From Bradyrhizobium sp. Gha (GTDB lineage: Bacteria > Pseudomonadota > Alphaproteobacteria > Rhizobiales > Xanthobacteraceae), in NCBI RefSeq assembly GCF_900113735.1, contig NZ_FOQM01000002.1, positions 461,912 through 525,911 on the forward strand: a DNA stretch of 64,000 bases, given 5' to 3'. Of the stretch, positions 18,426 through 27,867 are shown piece by piece. How positions within the stretch are numbered: position 1 is the stretch's first letter; each line of letters starts with the position of its first letter. A program made the translations under genes and the position numbers. Under the pieces are notes generated by a model. That model did not search any database. It worked only from the letters and a program-made list of their open reading frames with translations, and had not been told where the DNA came from.

Positions 18426-18923
18426 ATGTTCGTTTATCAGATACTGGTCCATACGCCGCCCTGGGTCTGGATCCTGCTCGCGTATCTGGTCTGGCAGGGC
18501 ATCACGTCGATGCGGCCGCGCAAGGCGCCGATCTGGCGTGCATTGATCGTGCCGATGGTGTTCATCGTCTGGGGTGTCTCGCGCATTGGCTTCGGGCATC
18601 AGGATGACCAGTGGCCGCTCGTTGCGTGGACCGTGGCGGCGCTGGCGCTCCTGCCCGTGGGCGTGCTGACGCCGCGCCCCTTCGATGTCGATCACAAGAC
18701 CGGAGAGATCATCCGTCCGGGCAGCGCGTTCGGGCTGATCCGCAATCTCGTCGTGTTCTTTCTGCAGTACACGGTGAGCGTGATCTCGGCGATCGACGCC
18801 GGCGACCGGGCGATGGCCATCATCGTCGGCCGCGCCATTTCAGGCGCGACCGCCGGCTATTTCTTCGGCTCGATGATCGCGCTGCTGATTGCTTATCGCA
18901 GGAAGCGCGCTGAAGATTTCTAG
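18426..18923 (+). CDS. small polytopic membrane protein, unknown function
   Basis: A 165-residue hydrophobic protein with about five predicted membrane segments: near residues 10-25, 38-52, 65-80, 100-115 and 140-155. A short cytoplasmic loop contains PRPFDVDHKTGEIIRPGS. The C-terminal end is basic (YRRKRAEDF). I do not recognise the family. The ATG at 18426 is preferred; a GTG at 18393 would extend it into the end of the upstream permease gene. It shares 4 bp with the 3' end of the convergent ABC permease gene. Confidence 0.75.
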   Translation: MFVYQILVHTPPWVWILLAYLVWQGITSMRPRKAPIWRALIVPMVFIVWGVSRIGFGHQDDQWPLVAWTVAALALLPVGVLTPRPFDVDHKTGEIIRPGSAFGLIRNLVVFFLQYTVSVISAIDAGDRAMAIIVGRAISGATAGYFFGSMIALLIAYRRKRAEDF

Positions 18924-19786
18924 GACTTCACCGCGCCCGCTGTGAGCCCGCCCACCATGTAGCGGCGGAAGGCGTAATAGACCGCGGCCGGCGGCAGCGC
19001 ATAGATGAAGCCTGTGGTCATCAGCAACTCCCAGGGCGAGTCGTCGGCGGCGAGGAAGTTGCCGAGTGCGACGGGAAGCGTGATGTCCTGGTCGTTCGAC
19101 AGCAGCAGGAATGCATAGAGATATTCGTTCCAGGCGAGCAGCACCGCATAGGTGCCGATCGCGACCAGCGAGGGCATCATCAGCGGCAAATAAACCAGGC
19201 GGAAGATCTGCAGCGTCGTGGCGCCGTCCATCACCGCGGCCTCGTCGAGCTCGACCGGCAGCTTGTCGGAGGCCTGCTTCAGCACCCAGATCGCGTAAGG
19301 GCTGGCGATCGTCACCATCGCCAGGATCAGCGACCAGCGATTGTTGAGCAGGCCGTAATTGCCCATGGTGCGGTACATCGGCACGGCGAGGAACGCCGCC
19401 GGAATGAAGTAGGTGAAGAGCGCGAGATTCAACACCATGCGTCCGCCCGGCACCTTCAGCCGCGAGATCGAGAACGCTGCGGCCGTCGCAACGACCAGGG
19501 TCATCACGCCGACCGCGGCGGCGATCACCAGCGAATTCCAGAACTGTATGTAGAAGTCGCGCAGGAAGTAATGCTGCTGCTTGAACACGATCTCGAAGTT
19601 GTGGAGGGTCGGATGGTCCGGCCACAGCTTGCCCGAGAACGCGTCTTCCTTCGGGGAAATCGCGAACAGGAACATGTGATAGATCGGAATCATCGTCCAC
19701 AGGAAGACGGGAATGCCGATCAAGAGCAATCGCGCTTCGGTCGCGACGTCGCGCCAGGAAAACTCGCTTACGCCAGGAAGCTTCAT
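18920..19786 (-). CDS. CUT1-type sugar ABC transporter permease (MalG/UgpE-like)
   Basis: A 288-residue permease, the second of a pair. It shows the MalG-type EAA loop ELDEAAVMDGATTLQIFRLV and the LAWNEYLYAFLLLSNDQDIT segment near the C-terminus. The ATG at 19786 overlaps the stop of the upstream permease by 4 bp, so the two are translationally coupled. It forms a unit with 19783 and the binding protein at 20754. No ATPase gene is present, so the pair must use one encoded elsewhere. The substrate is probably a sugar or polyol. Confidence 0.92.
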   Translation of the reverse strand: MKLPGVSEFSWRDVATEARLLLIGIPVFLWTMIPIYHMFLFAISPKEDAFSGKLWPDHPTLHNFEIVFKQQHYFLRDFYIQFWNSLVIAAAVGVMTLVVATAAAFSISRLKVPGGRMVLNLALFTYFIPAAFLAVPMYRTMGNYGLLNNRWSLILAMVTIASPYAIWVLKQASDKLPVELDEAAVMDGATTLQIFRLVYLPLMMPSLVAIGTYAVLLAWNEYLYAFLLLSNDQDITLPVALGNFLAADDSPWELLMTTGFIYALPPAAVYYAFRRYMVGGLTAGAVKS

Positions 19787-20655
19787 CGCGACAACCGTTT
19801 CATCATGAAGTACACGAGCGGCAGGACGAACGGCATCGCGCAGACGATGGAGGCCATCGCGAGCGAGAGCTGGTCGAGCCGCAGATAGCGAATGCCGAGC
19901 GTCGACAGCACGTGGGTGAGGTCGGCCGGGCCGCCGCCGGTGAGCAGATAGACGCTGTTGAAATCGCCGAGCGTCCAGATCATCGAGAGCAGCGTGCAGG
20001 TGACGTAGAGCGTCTGCATCGACGGCCAGGTGATGAAGCGGAATTTCTGCCACCAGTTGGCGCCGTCGACTTCGGCGGCCTCGAACAGGTCCTGCGCGAT
20101 CGCAAGGCGGCCGGTGATCAGGATCAGCGTCCAGAACGGCAGCGACTTCCAGATGTGTACGGCGATCGCCATGGTCAGCGCCACCGTCGGGTCGTTCAGC
20201 CAGTTCGGGCCGTCATCGCCGGTGAAAGAGAAGATGAGGTGGTTGATCACGCCCCATTCGGGGTTGAGCATGAAGCGCACCGACAGGATGGTCGGGATCG
20301 ACGGCACGGCCCAGGGCAGGATGAAGATCACCGAGAGCCATTTGATCCAGGTGCGCTGCTGCGCGAAGAAGCCGGACAGGAACAGCGCGATCAGCATCTT
20401 GATGTTGATGCCGATGACCAGGAAGATCAGCGTGTTGACCGCGGCGCGCGCGAAGATCGGGTCGTTGTAGAGCGCGACGTAGTTCGACGGAGCCCGCGCC
20501 AGCCACAGCCCGTAGCAGACGGGATAAACCACGAAGGCGAGGAAAACGAGCAGATAGGGCACGAGCAGGACGATGCCCCAGACCTGCGCCGTGGTCAGCC
20601 GCGCCGACAGGGGTGGAGCGGGGATCGCCTGATCGCCAGAGAGCGTAATCGCCAT
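19783..20655 (-). CDS. CUT1-type sugar ABC transporter permease (MalF/UgpA-like)
   Basis: A 290-residue inner-membrane permease with six helices. The EAA loop reads LFEAAEVDGANWWQKFRFIT, and the segment FNSVYLLTGGGPADLTHVLS near residue 240 is typical of the MalF/UgpA half. It is the first permease after the binding-protein gene, separated from it by 98 bp containing the hairpin at 20681-20701. It partners with the 18920 product. Confidence 0.93.
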   Translation of the reverse strand: MAITLSGDQAIPAPPLSARLTTAQVWGIVLLVPYLLVFLAFVVYPVCYGLWLARAPSNYVALYNDPIFARAAVNTLIFLVIGINIKMLIALFLSGFFAQQRTWIKWLSVIFILPWAVPSIPTILSVRFMLNPEWGVINHLIFSFTGDDGPNWLNDPTVALTMAIAVHIWKSLPFWTLILITGRLAIAQDLFEAAEVDGANWWQKFRFITWPSMQTLYVTCTLLSMIWTLGDFNSVYLLTGGGPADLTHVLSTLGIRYLRLDQLSLAMASIVCAMPFVLPLVYFMMKRLSR

Positions 20656-20680
20656 TCTTTGGGACTCTTTGAAAGGACTT

Positions 20681-20701
20681 CCGGCCGCTCGAGGCGGCCG
20701 G
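20681..20701 (-). other. intercistronic hairpin between binding-protein and permease genes
   Basis: A perfect 8-bp stem, CCGGCCGC/GCGGCCGG, with a 5-base loop. Hairpins at this place in ABC operons commonly protect the upstream message and keep the binding protein in excess over the permeases. No T-run follows, so full termination is unlikely. Confidence 0.6.
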
Positions 20702-20753
20702 TATTAGCGTTTCACCTCTCCGCGCACCAGCGCCGGGAGGAGGAAAAGAACAA

Positions 20754-22139
20754 CTAGCCTGCGACCTGCTTGACGCGGGCGATCAGCTCGTCGACGGCCT
20801 TGTCGACCGGGACCTTCTCGCTGACGATCCGGTTCATGGCCTTCGCCCACACGTTCTCGTTGTTGAGGATCGTGAACTTCCAGTTCTTGGTGAAGTCGAA
20901 CGGCGCGGTGCCGCCCTTGAACTGCGCGTACACGGCCCGGCGGTGCTTGTCAGCCTGCCAGAACGGGCTTTCCTGGCTTTCCTTCGTCACCGGGAACCAG
21001 CGGCCGAGCGCGCCCTCGATATAGGGACGGACATTCTCTTCCTGGAGCAGGAAGCTGATGAACTGCTTGGCCTCGGGCTTGTTCTTGGCCGCGGTGAAGA
21101 TCAGCCCGGTCTTGACGTCGGAGCGGTAGCGGATGGTCGAACCATCGGGGGCCTTCGGGAAGGACGCAGTGATGATGTCCTGCTCATAGGCCTTCTTGCC
21201 GGCGTCGCGCTGTTCCTGCGTGAGGGCCTGGTTCTGCGAGTCCTCGTACCACTTCGCCGCGATCGAGATCGTGAAATTGTGGGTCATCACGATCGTCTTG
21301 TTGTGGAAGGCGACGTTGTTGTCCGGATCCTTCCAGGTCGTCGAGGACGGCGGGGTGCAGCCCTTGATGTAGGTATCTGTGTAGTCCTTCATCGCCTTGA
21401 TCAGGTTCTCGCGGACGTTGGGATCGTCGACCGTGAGCTTGCCGTCATCGTCGACCAGCTTGACGTGGTAGGCGTCCATGAAGGTGTAGAACGACTGGAA
21501 TGCGTCGGTGGATTCCACGCCCATCGGCTGGCCGACGGCATAGATGCGCTGGCCGGTGGCCTTGCGGATCGCAGGCTGCACCTTGTCGCACCAGAACGAC
21601 CAGTAGCCGTTCCAATCATTCGGGATATCGCTCTGCTTGAAGCCGGCCTTCTCCAGCATGTCGTTCCAGATCTGGACGTGCATGCTCTGCTGCTTCAGCG
21701 GGAAGCCGTAATAAGCCTTCTTCTTGGCCACGTCGTTGTAGAGGATCGAGGCGTCCAGCGTATTCTGGACGAACCGGTCCTTGATCGGCTCAATGACGTC
21801 GGTGAGATCCTCGAGCTTGCCCTCGTAGGCCCACTTGCCCTGCGCCTGCACGTCGTAGGAATCGGAATAGGCGACATCAGGCACGGTGCCGGCATCGAGT
21901 GCTGCGACCGTCTTCGGAATCATGTCCTGGATCGCGTACTGCGACAATTCGACCTTGATGCCGGTCTTGGCTTCGAACTTCTTGATCGTCTCGATCAGCG
22001 CGTCGTCTTCGGAGCGATAGAAGCCCTTGCTCCACCAGACCGTAATCGTCTTTTGCTGCGCAAATGCGGGTGCAGCGGCTGCAAACAGCCCAGCTGCAGC
22101 GACCGCGATTGTAATTGCGCCAATAACCTTGGATTTCAC
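20754..22139 (-). CDS. CUT1-type ABC transporter substrate-binding protein
   Basis: A 461-residue periplasmic protein with a Sec signal peptide (basic start, hydrophobic core, cleavage after AFA near residue 27). The mature start KTITVWWSKGFY and the DAGTVPDVAYSDSY region are typical of family-1 extracellular solute-binding proteins. The GTG at 22139 follows GAGGGAG by 6 bp and is the better start; a TTG at 22154 would put that ribosome site inside the gene. It opens a three-gene unit with two permeases. A short inverted repeat (CCGGT/ACCGG) lies just upstream near 22155-22175. Confidence 0.92.
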   Translation of the reverse strand: MKSKVIGAITIAVAAAGLFAAAAPAFAQQKTITVWWSKGFYRSEDDALIETIKKFEAKTGIKVELSQYAIQDMIPKTVAALDAGTVPDVAYSDSYDVQAQGKWAYEGKLEDLTDVIEPIKDRFVQNTLDASILYNDVAKKKAYYGFPLKQQSMHVQIWNDMLEKAGFKQSDIPNDWNGYWSFWCDKVQPAIRKATGQRIYAVGQPMGVESTDAFQSFYTFMDAYHVKLVDDDGKLTVDDPNVRENLIKAMKDYTDTYIKGCTPPSSTTWKDPDNNVAFHNKTIVMTHNFTISIAAKWYEDSQNQALTQEQRDAGKKAYEQDIITASFPKAPDGSTIRYRSDVKTGLIFTAAKNKPEAKQFISFLLQEENVRPYIEGALGRWFPVTKESQESPFWQADKHRRAVYAQFKGGTAPFDFTKNWKFTILNNENVWAKAMNRIVSEKVPVDKAVDELIARVKQVAG

Positions 22140-22360
22140 GTTTTTCTCCCTCAAGCGGCCGGTGTTTTAACCGGTCGGATAAAACACTAGCCCATGGCCG
22201 CTATCCGATCTAGCGGCATGTTGTCAGACATAGGTCGAGGTGTATCGGGCGTTCGGAGATGCTTAACGCGCGCATCGATCCAATCACCGCATCAATTCGC
22301 CCCGATCAATTCGCGTGATCGGCGGACTCGATCCTCAGTTGGAATCCGCAGTGGGATTCC

Positions 22361-24262
22361 TCAGTTGGACTTGGCGCCTTCTTTGGCGTTTTCCGCCGTC
22401 GGCGATCCCTCCGGCGCCTGTCCCTTTCCGCCGGTGATGCGCTGTTTCAGCAGGTCGAGGAAAGGAGACGCCGCGGGCGACTGGCGGATCAGGGCTTCGG
22501 GATCCGGGAAGATCAGCGGGTCGTCCCACGGACCCTGCACCATGAACGGCAGTTTGAAGCCAGAGGTTGTATTGAGGCTCGCCACACCCTTCATGTCATA
22601 TTCGCGCGTCGGCACTGACGCTGTGCCGGTCAGCGTGATCTTCGCGGCCGGCCCTTCGACGCGGATGTCCTCGGCGGTGGCTATCCCGTCAGCGAATTTC
22701 ACCGCGATGGTGAGATTGTCGTAGGGCGTCGAGCCGTTGCGGAAATTGCCGCCGCCCGACAGCGGCCGGCGCTCGAGCCGCTTCAGCAGTTGCTCGGCAT
22801 TGAAGCCCGCGATCGCGCCGTCATGGCCTGTCACGGTGGCGGTCCCGTCGAGCGACTGCACCATGCCGAACGGGCTCGAGCCGGAGGCGGCGAGCGACAC
22901 GTTGATGTTGCCGCGGCCGGACAGCTTGTTGACGCCGAACAATTCGGAGGCGCAGGCCTGGAGGTCGACGTCGGTGAACTGGAGTTGCGCCTTGATGTCG
23001 GCGACCGTATCGGCGCGCGAGATGCCGAACGAGCCCTTGGCGATACCGCCATAGACCTGAGCCTCGCCGACCGAGAGCGCCAGCGTGCCGTTGCGCAGAT
23101 TGGCACCGATCGCGGTGCGGCCGAGCTTCGAAGGACCGACCGTCAGCCGGGCTGCCGACAGGCGCATGTCGAGGTCGGTGCTCGACAATCCGTTGAGATC
23201 GAACAGCTGCCTGTTCCAGTCGCGCGCGCCGCTCGCGAGCAGGCGGAAGGTGGAGATATAGGGCGTCAGGTCGAGCGCGTCGGCGGCAAGCGTCGCTTGC
23301 AGCGTCTGCCGGCCGTTATTGGCATAGGTGATCACGCCCTCGGCCGTGTTGCCGTCGAGTTCGAGATTGACGTTGGTCAGCGCGATCGAGGCGCCGACGA
23401 CATTGGCACGCGCCTTCAGCGCGAATCGGCCGAGGCCGCCGCTGCCGGGCTGCGGCTGCCCGGTCCAGCGCAGCGCGTTGCGCAAGGACGGGCTGTCGAT
23501 GGTCAGCGTGCCCTCCATCATCGGGCTGGTGCGGTTGGCGACGCTGCCGTCGAAAGCGAGCTTGAGCGGCGCGCTGGCGATCCGCGCCTTCAGGCCCGAG
23601 CGATCGCCCGAGAGGGCCGCGACGAAATCGGCGAAGCTGATCGAGCCGTCGACACGCTCGCCGCGCCAGTCGAACTGTCCGGTTGCGGCAAAGGAGCGAG
23701 AGATCGAAGGCCACGCCAGCGACAGGTCGATGTCCTCCAATTTCTCGGTGGCGTTCGTCGCGACGTCCTCGTAGTCGAGCACGCCGTCCTGGACGCGGAT
23801 CTCTGAAAACGACACCTGGTTGTCGGCGCCGGGCTTCATCGTCCGCGCGATGGTCTGGATGAAGGGGGTCCAATTGCTGTCGCCATCCGGCTTCAGACTG
23901 ACATGAATGTGTGGCCGCAGCAGCGTCAGGTCGGCGATCTCGAACCGTTGCAGCAGCAGCGGCAAAAGCCTGAGATTGGCCGTGAGCACGTCGACATGGA
24001 GCGCAGGGTCGCTGGTGCCGCCCCCCTTGAGGCCGACGTCATGGAAGGAGATGTAGCTCGCCGGCAGCACCGAGATGTCGATGTTGCCTGCCACGCTGAG
24101 CTCGAGTCCGGTGACGTCGCGGATCTGTGCTTCCACGGCCTTGCGCAGCGCATCGCGGTTGATGAGCCAGGAGGTCGCGATCAGGGCGATCAGCACGACG
24201 CCGAGCAGCGCCGCGATCGGCGTCCCGAGGCGCTTCATTCCTTGGGCCATGGTCAATGGCAT
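22361..24262 (-). CDS. AsmA-family envelope protein
   Basis: A 633-residue protein with an N-terminal membrane helix (about residues 10-30) and a large periplasmic body. The start SWLINRDALRKAVEAQIRDVTGLELSV is the AsmA N-terminal signature. The rest is beta-strand-rich repeats, with an AsmA C-terminal region near NFRNGSTPYDNLTIAVKF and an EYDMKGVASL strand. AsmA-like proteins are thought to move lipids between the two membranes or to influence outer-membrane assembly. The start could be the ATG at 24262 or at 24250. It is monocistronic; the CoA-transferase genes diverge from it. Confidence 0.9.
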   Translation of the reverse strand: MPLTMAQGMKRLGTPIAALLGVVLIALIATSWLINRDALRKAVEAQIRDVTGLELSVAGNIDISVLPASYISFHDVGLKGGGTSDPALHVDVLTANLRLLPLLLQRFEIADLTLLRPHIHVSLKPDGDSNWTPFIQTIARTMKPGADNQVSFSEIRVQDGVLDYEDVATNATEKLEDIDLSLAWPSISRSFAATGQFDWRGERVDGSISFADFVAALSGDRSGLKARIASAPLKLAFDGSVANRTSPMMEGTLTIDSPSLRNALRWTGQPQPGSGGLGRFALKARANVVGASIALTNVNLELDGNTAEGVITYANNGRQTLQATLAADALDLTPYISTFRLLASGARDWNRQLFDLNGLSSTDLDMRLSAARLTVGPSKLGRTAIGANLRNGTLALSVGEAQVYGGIAKGSFGISRADTVADIKAQLQFTDVDLQACASELFGVNKLSGRGNINVSLAASGSSPFGMVQSLDGTATVTGHDGAIAGFNAEQLLKRLERRPLSGGGNFRNGSTPYDNLTIAVKFADGIATAEDIRVEGPAAKITLTGTASVPTREYDMKGVASLNTTSGFKLPFMVQGPWDDPLIFPDPEALIRQSPAASPFLDLLKQRITGGKGQAPEGSPTAENAKEGAKSN

Positions 24263-24537
24263 GTCCTGATCGGGTTGGTCGTTGCAGCCAGTAGGGCGGG
24301 GTCGGGAAACCTGCGCGTCCCCACGCCCAATTCCTGTTCTGTTAAGTGCCGCAACTTGATGGGTTTTCTTGTCGCTTTCAAGGCCGCGGACGGGTCTGCC
24401 CACGACGTGGGCAGCTTCTACCACCGGCCCGCGGAATGGAGAACCCCGTATCATTGACGGCTTTGGAGGAATTCGCCTAATAATCGCCGCCAACAAGGCG
24501 CGACGCCTGCCGCAGATTTCAGTCGAGGGTTTTTTGC

Positions 24538-25245
24538 ATGAACAAGGTCTATCCCGACGCCAAGTCGGCGCTCGAGGGCATTCTCAAGGACAACATGATG
24601 ATCATGTCGGGCGGCTTCGGCCTCTGCGGCATCGCCGAGTCGCTGTCGGATGCGATCCGCGACTCCGGCGTCAAGGGTCTGACTGTGGTCTCGAACAATG
24701 CCGGCGTCGACGGCATCGGGCTCAGCCGCCTGCTGGAGACCCGCCAGATCAAGAAGATGATCTCGTCCTATGTCGGCGAGAACAAGCTGTTCGCCCAGCA
24801 ATTCCTGGCCGGCGAGCTGGAACTCGAATTCAATCCGCAAGGCACGCTGGCCGAGCGCATTCGCGCCGGCGGCGCCGGCATCCCGGCCTTCTACACCAAG
24901 ACGGGCGTCGGCACGCTGATCGCCGAAGGCAAGGAGCTGAAGGAGTTCGACGGTGAGAAATATCTGATGGAGCGCGGCCTGTTCGCCGACCTTGCCATCG
25001 TGCACGCCTGGAAGGGCGACACCGCCGGCAACCTGATCTATCGCAAGACCGCGCGCAACTTCAACCCGATGATGGCGACCGCGGCCAAGGTCACCGTGGC
25101 CGAGGTCGAGCATCTGGTGCCGGCCGGTGAACTCAATCCCGATCACATCCATACGCCCGGCATTTTCGTGAAGCGCATCGTCGAGGTCGGCACGGCCAAG
25201 AAGCGCATCGAATTCCGCAACACCCGCCCGCGTACTGCCGCCTAA
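24538..25245 (+). CDS. scoA: 3-oxoacid CoA-transferase subunit A
   Basis: Alpha subunit of a heterodimeric CoA-transferase that moves CoA from succinyl-CoA to a 3-oxoacid such as acetoacetate. The 235 residues contain the CoA-binding [10 protein letters not shown] loop and the [16 protein letters not shown] and [16 protein letters not shown] segments that mark this subunit. It is separated from subunit B by 10 bp. The same fold serves 3-oxoadipate CoA-transferase (PcaI), so the exact acid is not certain. The 275-bp upstream gap, shared with the divergent asmA-like gene, should hold the promoter. Confidence 0.92.
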   Translation: MNKVYPDAKSALEGILKDNMMIMSGGFGLCGIAESLSDAIRDSGVKGLTVVSNNAGVDGIGLSRLLETRQIKKMISSYVGENKLFAQQFLAGELELEFNPQGTLAERIRAGGAGIPAFYTKTGVGTLIAEGKELKEFDGEKYLMERGLFADLAIVHAWKGDTAGNLIYRKTARNFNPMMATAAKVTVAEVEHLVPAGELNPDHIHTPGIFVKRIVEVGTAKKRIEFRNTRPRTAA

Positions 25246-25255
25246 GGAGAGTCAC

Positions 25256-25906
25256 ATGGCCTGGACCCGTGAACAGATGGCTGCGCGCGCCGCGAAGGAA
25301 TTGCGTGACGGCTACTACGTCAACCTCGGCATCGGTATCCCGACGCTGGTCTCGAACTACATCCCCGACGGCGTCGACGTCAGTCTCCAGAGCGAGAACG
25401 GCATGCTCGGCATGGGCCCGTTCCCCTATGAGGGCGAAGAGGATGCCGATCTGATCAATGCCGGCAAGCAGACCGTGAGCGAGCTGCCCTCGACCTCCTA
25501 TTTCTCCAGCGCGGATTCCTTCGGAATGATCCGCGGCGGCCACATGGATCTGTCGATCCTCGGCGCCATGCAGGTGGCCCAGAACGGCGATCTCGCCAAC
25601 TGGATGATCCCGGGCAAGATGGTCAAGGGCATGGGCGGCGCGATGGACCTCGTCGCCGGCGTCAAGCGCGTCGTCGTGGTGATGGAGCATTCCGCGAAGG
25701 ACGGCCCCAAGCTGTTGAAGAAGTGCAATCTGCCGCTGACCGGCGAGCGCGTCGTCGACATGGTCGTCACCGACCTCGCGGTCTTCACCATCGACAAGCA
25801 CGGCGACGGCGGCATGGCGCTGATCGAGCTCGCCGACGGCGTCACGCTCGACGAGGTCAAGGCCAAGACCGAAGCCGAATTCCGCGTCGCGCTCAAGAAC
25901 ACCTAA
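25256..25906 (+). CDS. scoB: 3-oxoacid CoA-transferase subunit B
   Basis: Beta subunit, 216 residues, partner of the gene just upstream. It carries the catalytic Glu in the [10 protein letters not shown] motif (near residue 43), which forms the glutamyl-CoA thioester intermediate. The family segments [13 protein letters not shown] and [14 protein letters not shown] are also present. The AAGGAGAG ribosome site precedes the ATG at 25256. Both subunits act in the cytoplasm, most likely in ketone-body or polyhydroxybutyrate-derived acetoacetate use. Confidence 0.94.
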   Translation: MAWTREQMAARAAKELRDGYYVNLGIGIPTLVSNYIPDGVDVSLQSENGMLGMGPFPYEGEEDADLINAGKQTVSELPSTSYFSSADSFGMIRGGHMDLSILGAMQVAQNGDLANWMIPGKMVKGMGGAMDLVAGVKRVVVVMEHSAKDGPKLLKKCNLPLTGERVVDMVVTDLAVFTIDKHGDGGMALIELADGVTLDEVKAKTEAEFRVALKNT

Positions 25907-25928
25907 GGTCTTCGCGAAGGGGGCGCGC

Positions 25929-26564
25929 ATGACGATACGGTCTGCGCGTCCCGAAGACGCCGATTTCATCGCAAGTACTATCCTGTCATCGATGCGCGGC
26001 CACCGGTCGCGCGGCTGGTTCGACGTTGCGCTCGACTGGCCTCAATCCAATTGCCTCGATTTCATCGCGCGCGTTGCCACGGCCCGCGCGATATCGATGT
26101 GGCACGTCTCGCAGTTCCTGGTCGCGGAGATCGACGGAAAGCCGGTCGCGGCGCTCTGCGCCGTGCCTGCGGCGAACACCGGGATTTTGGCCTGGCGCGC
26201 GATTGAGGAGGTCGGTTTCGCGACCGGGCTCGCAGCATCAGAGCTCGAAGCCATCCGCCAACGCGGCACGTATTCGCGGGCCTGCTGGGTGCAGGGCGGC
26301 GAAGGCGACTGGATGATCGAGCATGTCGCCACCGAGCCCGCCTATCGTGGTCGCGGTCTCGTGCAGGCGTTGATCGCACGCGCGCTGCAAAACGGCCGGG
26401 CGGCCGGATTTGCCCGCGCGACGATCTCTTTCCTGATAGGCAACGACCCCGCCGAGCGCGCTTACGCCAAGGCCGGGTTCGACCTTGCTGAAGAGAAACG
26501 CGATCCCTCGTTTGAAGCAATCATCGGCGCGCCGGGCTTTCGCATGTTCGCGCGGGCGATCTGA
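25929..26564 (+). CDS. GNAT-family N-acetyltransferase
   Basis: A 211-residue acyltransferase. The start MTIRSARPEDADFIASTIL is the usual GNAT first strand and helix. The acetyl-CoA pyrophosphate loop is visible as YRGRGLVQALIARAL (R/QxxGxG) near residue 140, followed by a late NDPAERAYAKAGFDL strand-helix. The acceptor is unknown. It follows scoB after 22 bp on the same strand and could be cotranscribed, although no functional link is evident. Confidence 0.88.
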   Translation: MTIRSARPEDADFIASTILSSMRGHRSRGWFDVALDWPQSNCLDFIARVATARAISMWHVSQFLVAEIDGKPVAALCAVPAANTGILAWRAIEEVGFATGLAASELEAIRQRGTYSRACWVQGGEGDWMIEHVATEPAYRGRGLVQALIARALQNGRAAGFARATISFLIGNDPAERAYAKAGFDLAEEKRDPSFEAIIGAPGFRMFARAI

Positions 26565-26628
26565 TCGCGCCGCGCCGGCACGGGCGGTTGACAGCAGCGC
26601 ATGCGCCTCAACCCGTCGTTGCGCCGGG

Positions 26629-27666
26629 CTAGGCCGCGGAGGTTGACGGAATGTCGGCCGGCCTGGCCCGCGGCCGCATGCCCTTGCGCCATTCCGTGAC
26701 GGTGCAACCGAAGTGGCCGCGGAACCAGCGGGCCATGGCGCTCTGGGCGGAGAAGCCAAGCTGTGCGGCGATGTCAGCCAGCGGGCGGTCGGGATCCGAG
26801 ATCAGCTGGGTCACGAGATCGGCGCGCTGCGCTTCGAGAATCGCGGAGAAGCTGGTCCCGGCTTCTGCGAGGTGACGGTGGATGGTGCGGCGGGTGCAGG
26901 CGAGATGCTCGGCCACGCGCTCGACGGTGCAGTCGCCGCTCGCGAGCAGGATGCGCACGACCTCGTCGACCTTCTCCTCCCAACTTGCCGGCCGGTTTTC
27001 GATCGCCTCGATCCGCTTGCGTAAGTAGCTCGCGATCAGGGGATGCGCGCTCGGAATCCGCCGCTCCATGTCGTGCGCCGACAGCAGGATCGCATCCTCC
27101 TCCGCGTTGAAGATCACGCGGCCGCCGAAAAACTCGTGGTAGCGCTTGCGATCGCGTGGTGGCGGATAATGCAGGTGCACCTCCAGCGGCCGCCAGTCGC
27201 TGCTGAACAACGACTGGATGATGCGATGGACGCTGCCGAGCGCCATGTCGATCGACTGCCGCGGCGCGGTCGGCTGTCGACCGCGCAGATGCAGCGTCAG
27301 CGTCACGGTCTGCTTGTCCCTGGCGACGTCGAGCTTCATGCCGTCGTGGTGGACATGGATGAAGCGGGAGAAAGCTTCGATGGCCTCACCGACGGTTGCC
27401 TGTTCGCGCACGATCAGGCCGACCGCGCCGAAATTGGTCAGTCCGCCGTGCTCGGCGAGCCGCAGGCCAAAATCTTCAGCACCGGAAACCTCTGCCGACA
27501 TTTCGAGCAGGCGACGCAGACTTGCGACGGCGATCGGGGTATCCGGCTTGTCGAGGACGGCCAGCGGCAGCCTCGCCTTGCGCATCATATATTTGGGGTC
27601 GAGCCCGACCGACCGGGCGACGTCCGGGTAACAGCTCAGGCCTGCGCTGCGAATGAGGTCGGTCAT
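26629..27666 (-). CDS. AraC-family transcriptional regulator
   Basis: A 345-residue regulator. The N-terminal 200 residues resemble the PF12625 effector-binding domain (CYPDVARSVGLDP, then LRRLLEMSAEVSGAEDFGLRL). The C-terminal 100 residues hold the two helix-turn-helix motifs of AraC (VERVAEHLACTRRTIHRHL and PLADIAAQLGFSAQSAMARW, then FRGHFGCTVTEWRKG). Related proteins include OruR/OxyS-like and ArgR-type activators in Pseudomonas; the effector here is unknown. The ATG at 27666 is favoured over the longer frame to 27786. Confidence 0.9.
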   Translation of the reverse strand: MTDLIRSAGLSCYPDVARSVGLDPKYMMRKARLPLAVLDKPDTPIAVASLRRLLEMSAEVSGAEDFGLRLAEHGGLTNFGAVGLIVREQATVGEAIEAFSRFIHVHHDGMKLDVARDKQTVTLTLHLRGRQPTAPRQSIDMALGSVHRIIQSLFSSDWRPLEVHLHYPPPRDRKRYHEFFGGRVIFNAEEDAILLSAHDMERRIPSAHPLIASYLRKRIEAIENRPASWEEKVDEVVRILLASGDCTVERVAEHLACTRRTIHRHLAEAGTSFSAILEAQRADLVTQLISDPDRPLADIAAQLGFSAQSAMARWFRGHFGCTVTEWRKGMRPRARPADIPSTSAA

Positions 27667-27867
27667 GCGACTCGTCCCTGTCAGCCATTCCCGCAGATGT
27701 CCCGAAATGTAAAGTTTCTGTCCCGATCCGTCAAATCCGGGCACAGGGTGGAACATACATAGGGGAAAGCGAAGCACCGGCGCCAATGCGGTGCGGAAGA
27801 CGGCGGGGCGCGATGAAGCCGCCTGGCCGTCTCATTTCCTTTGACCAAGACATTGCTGGATCGGATT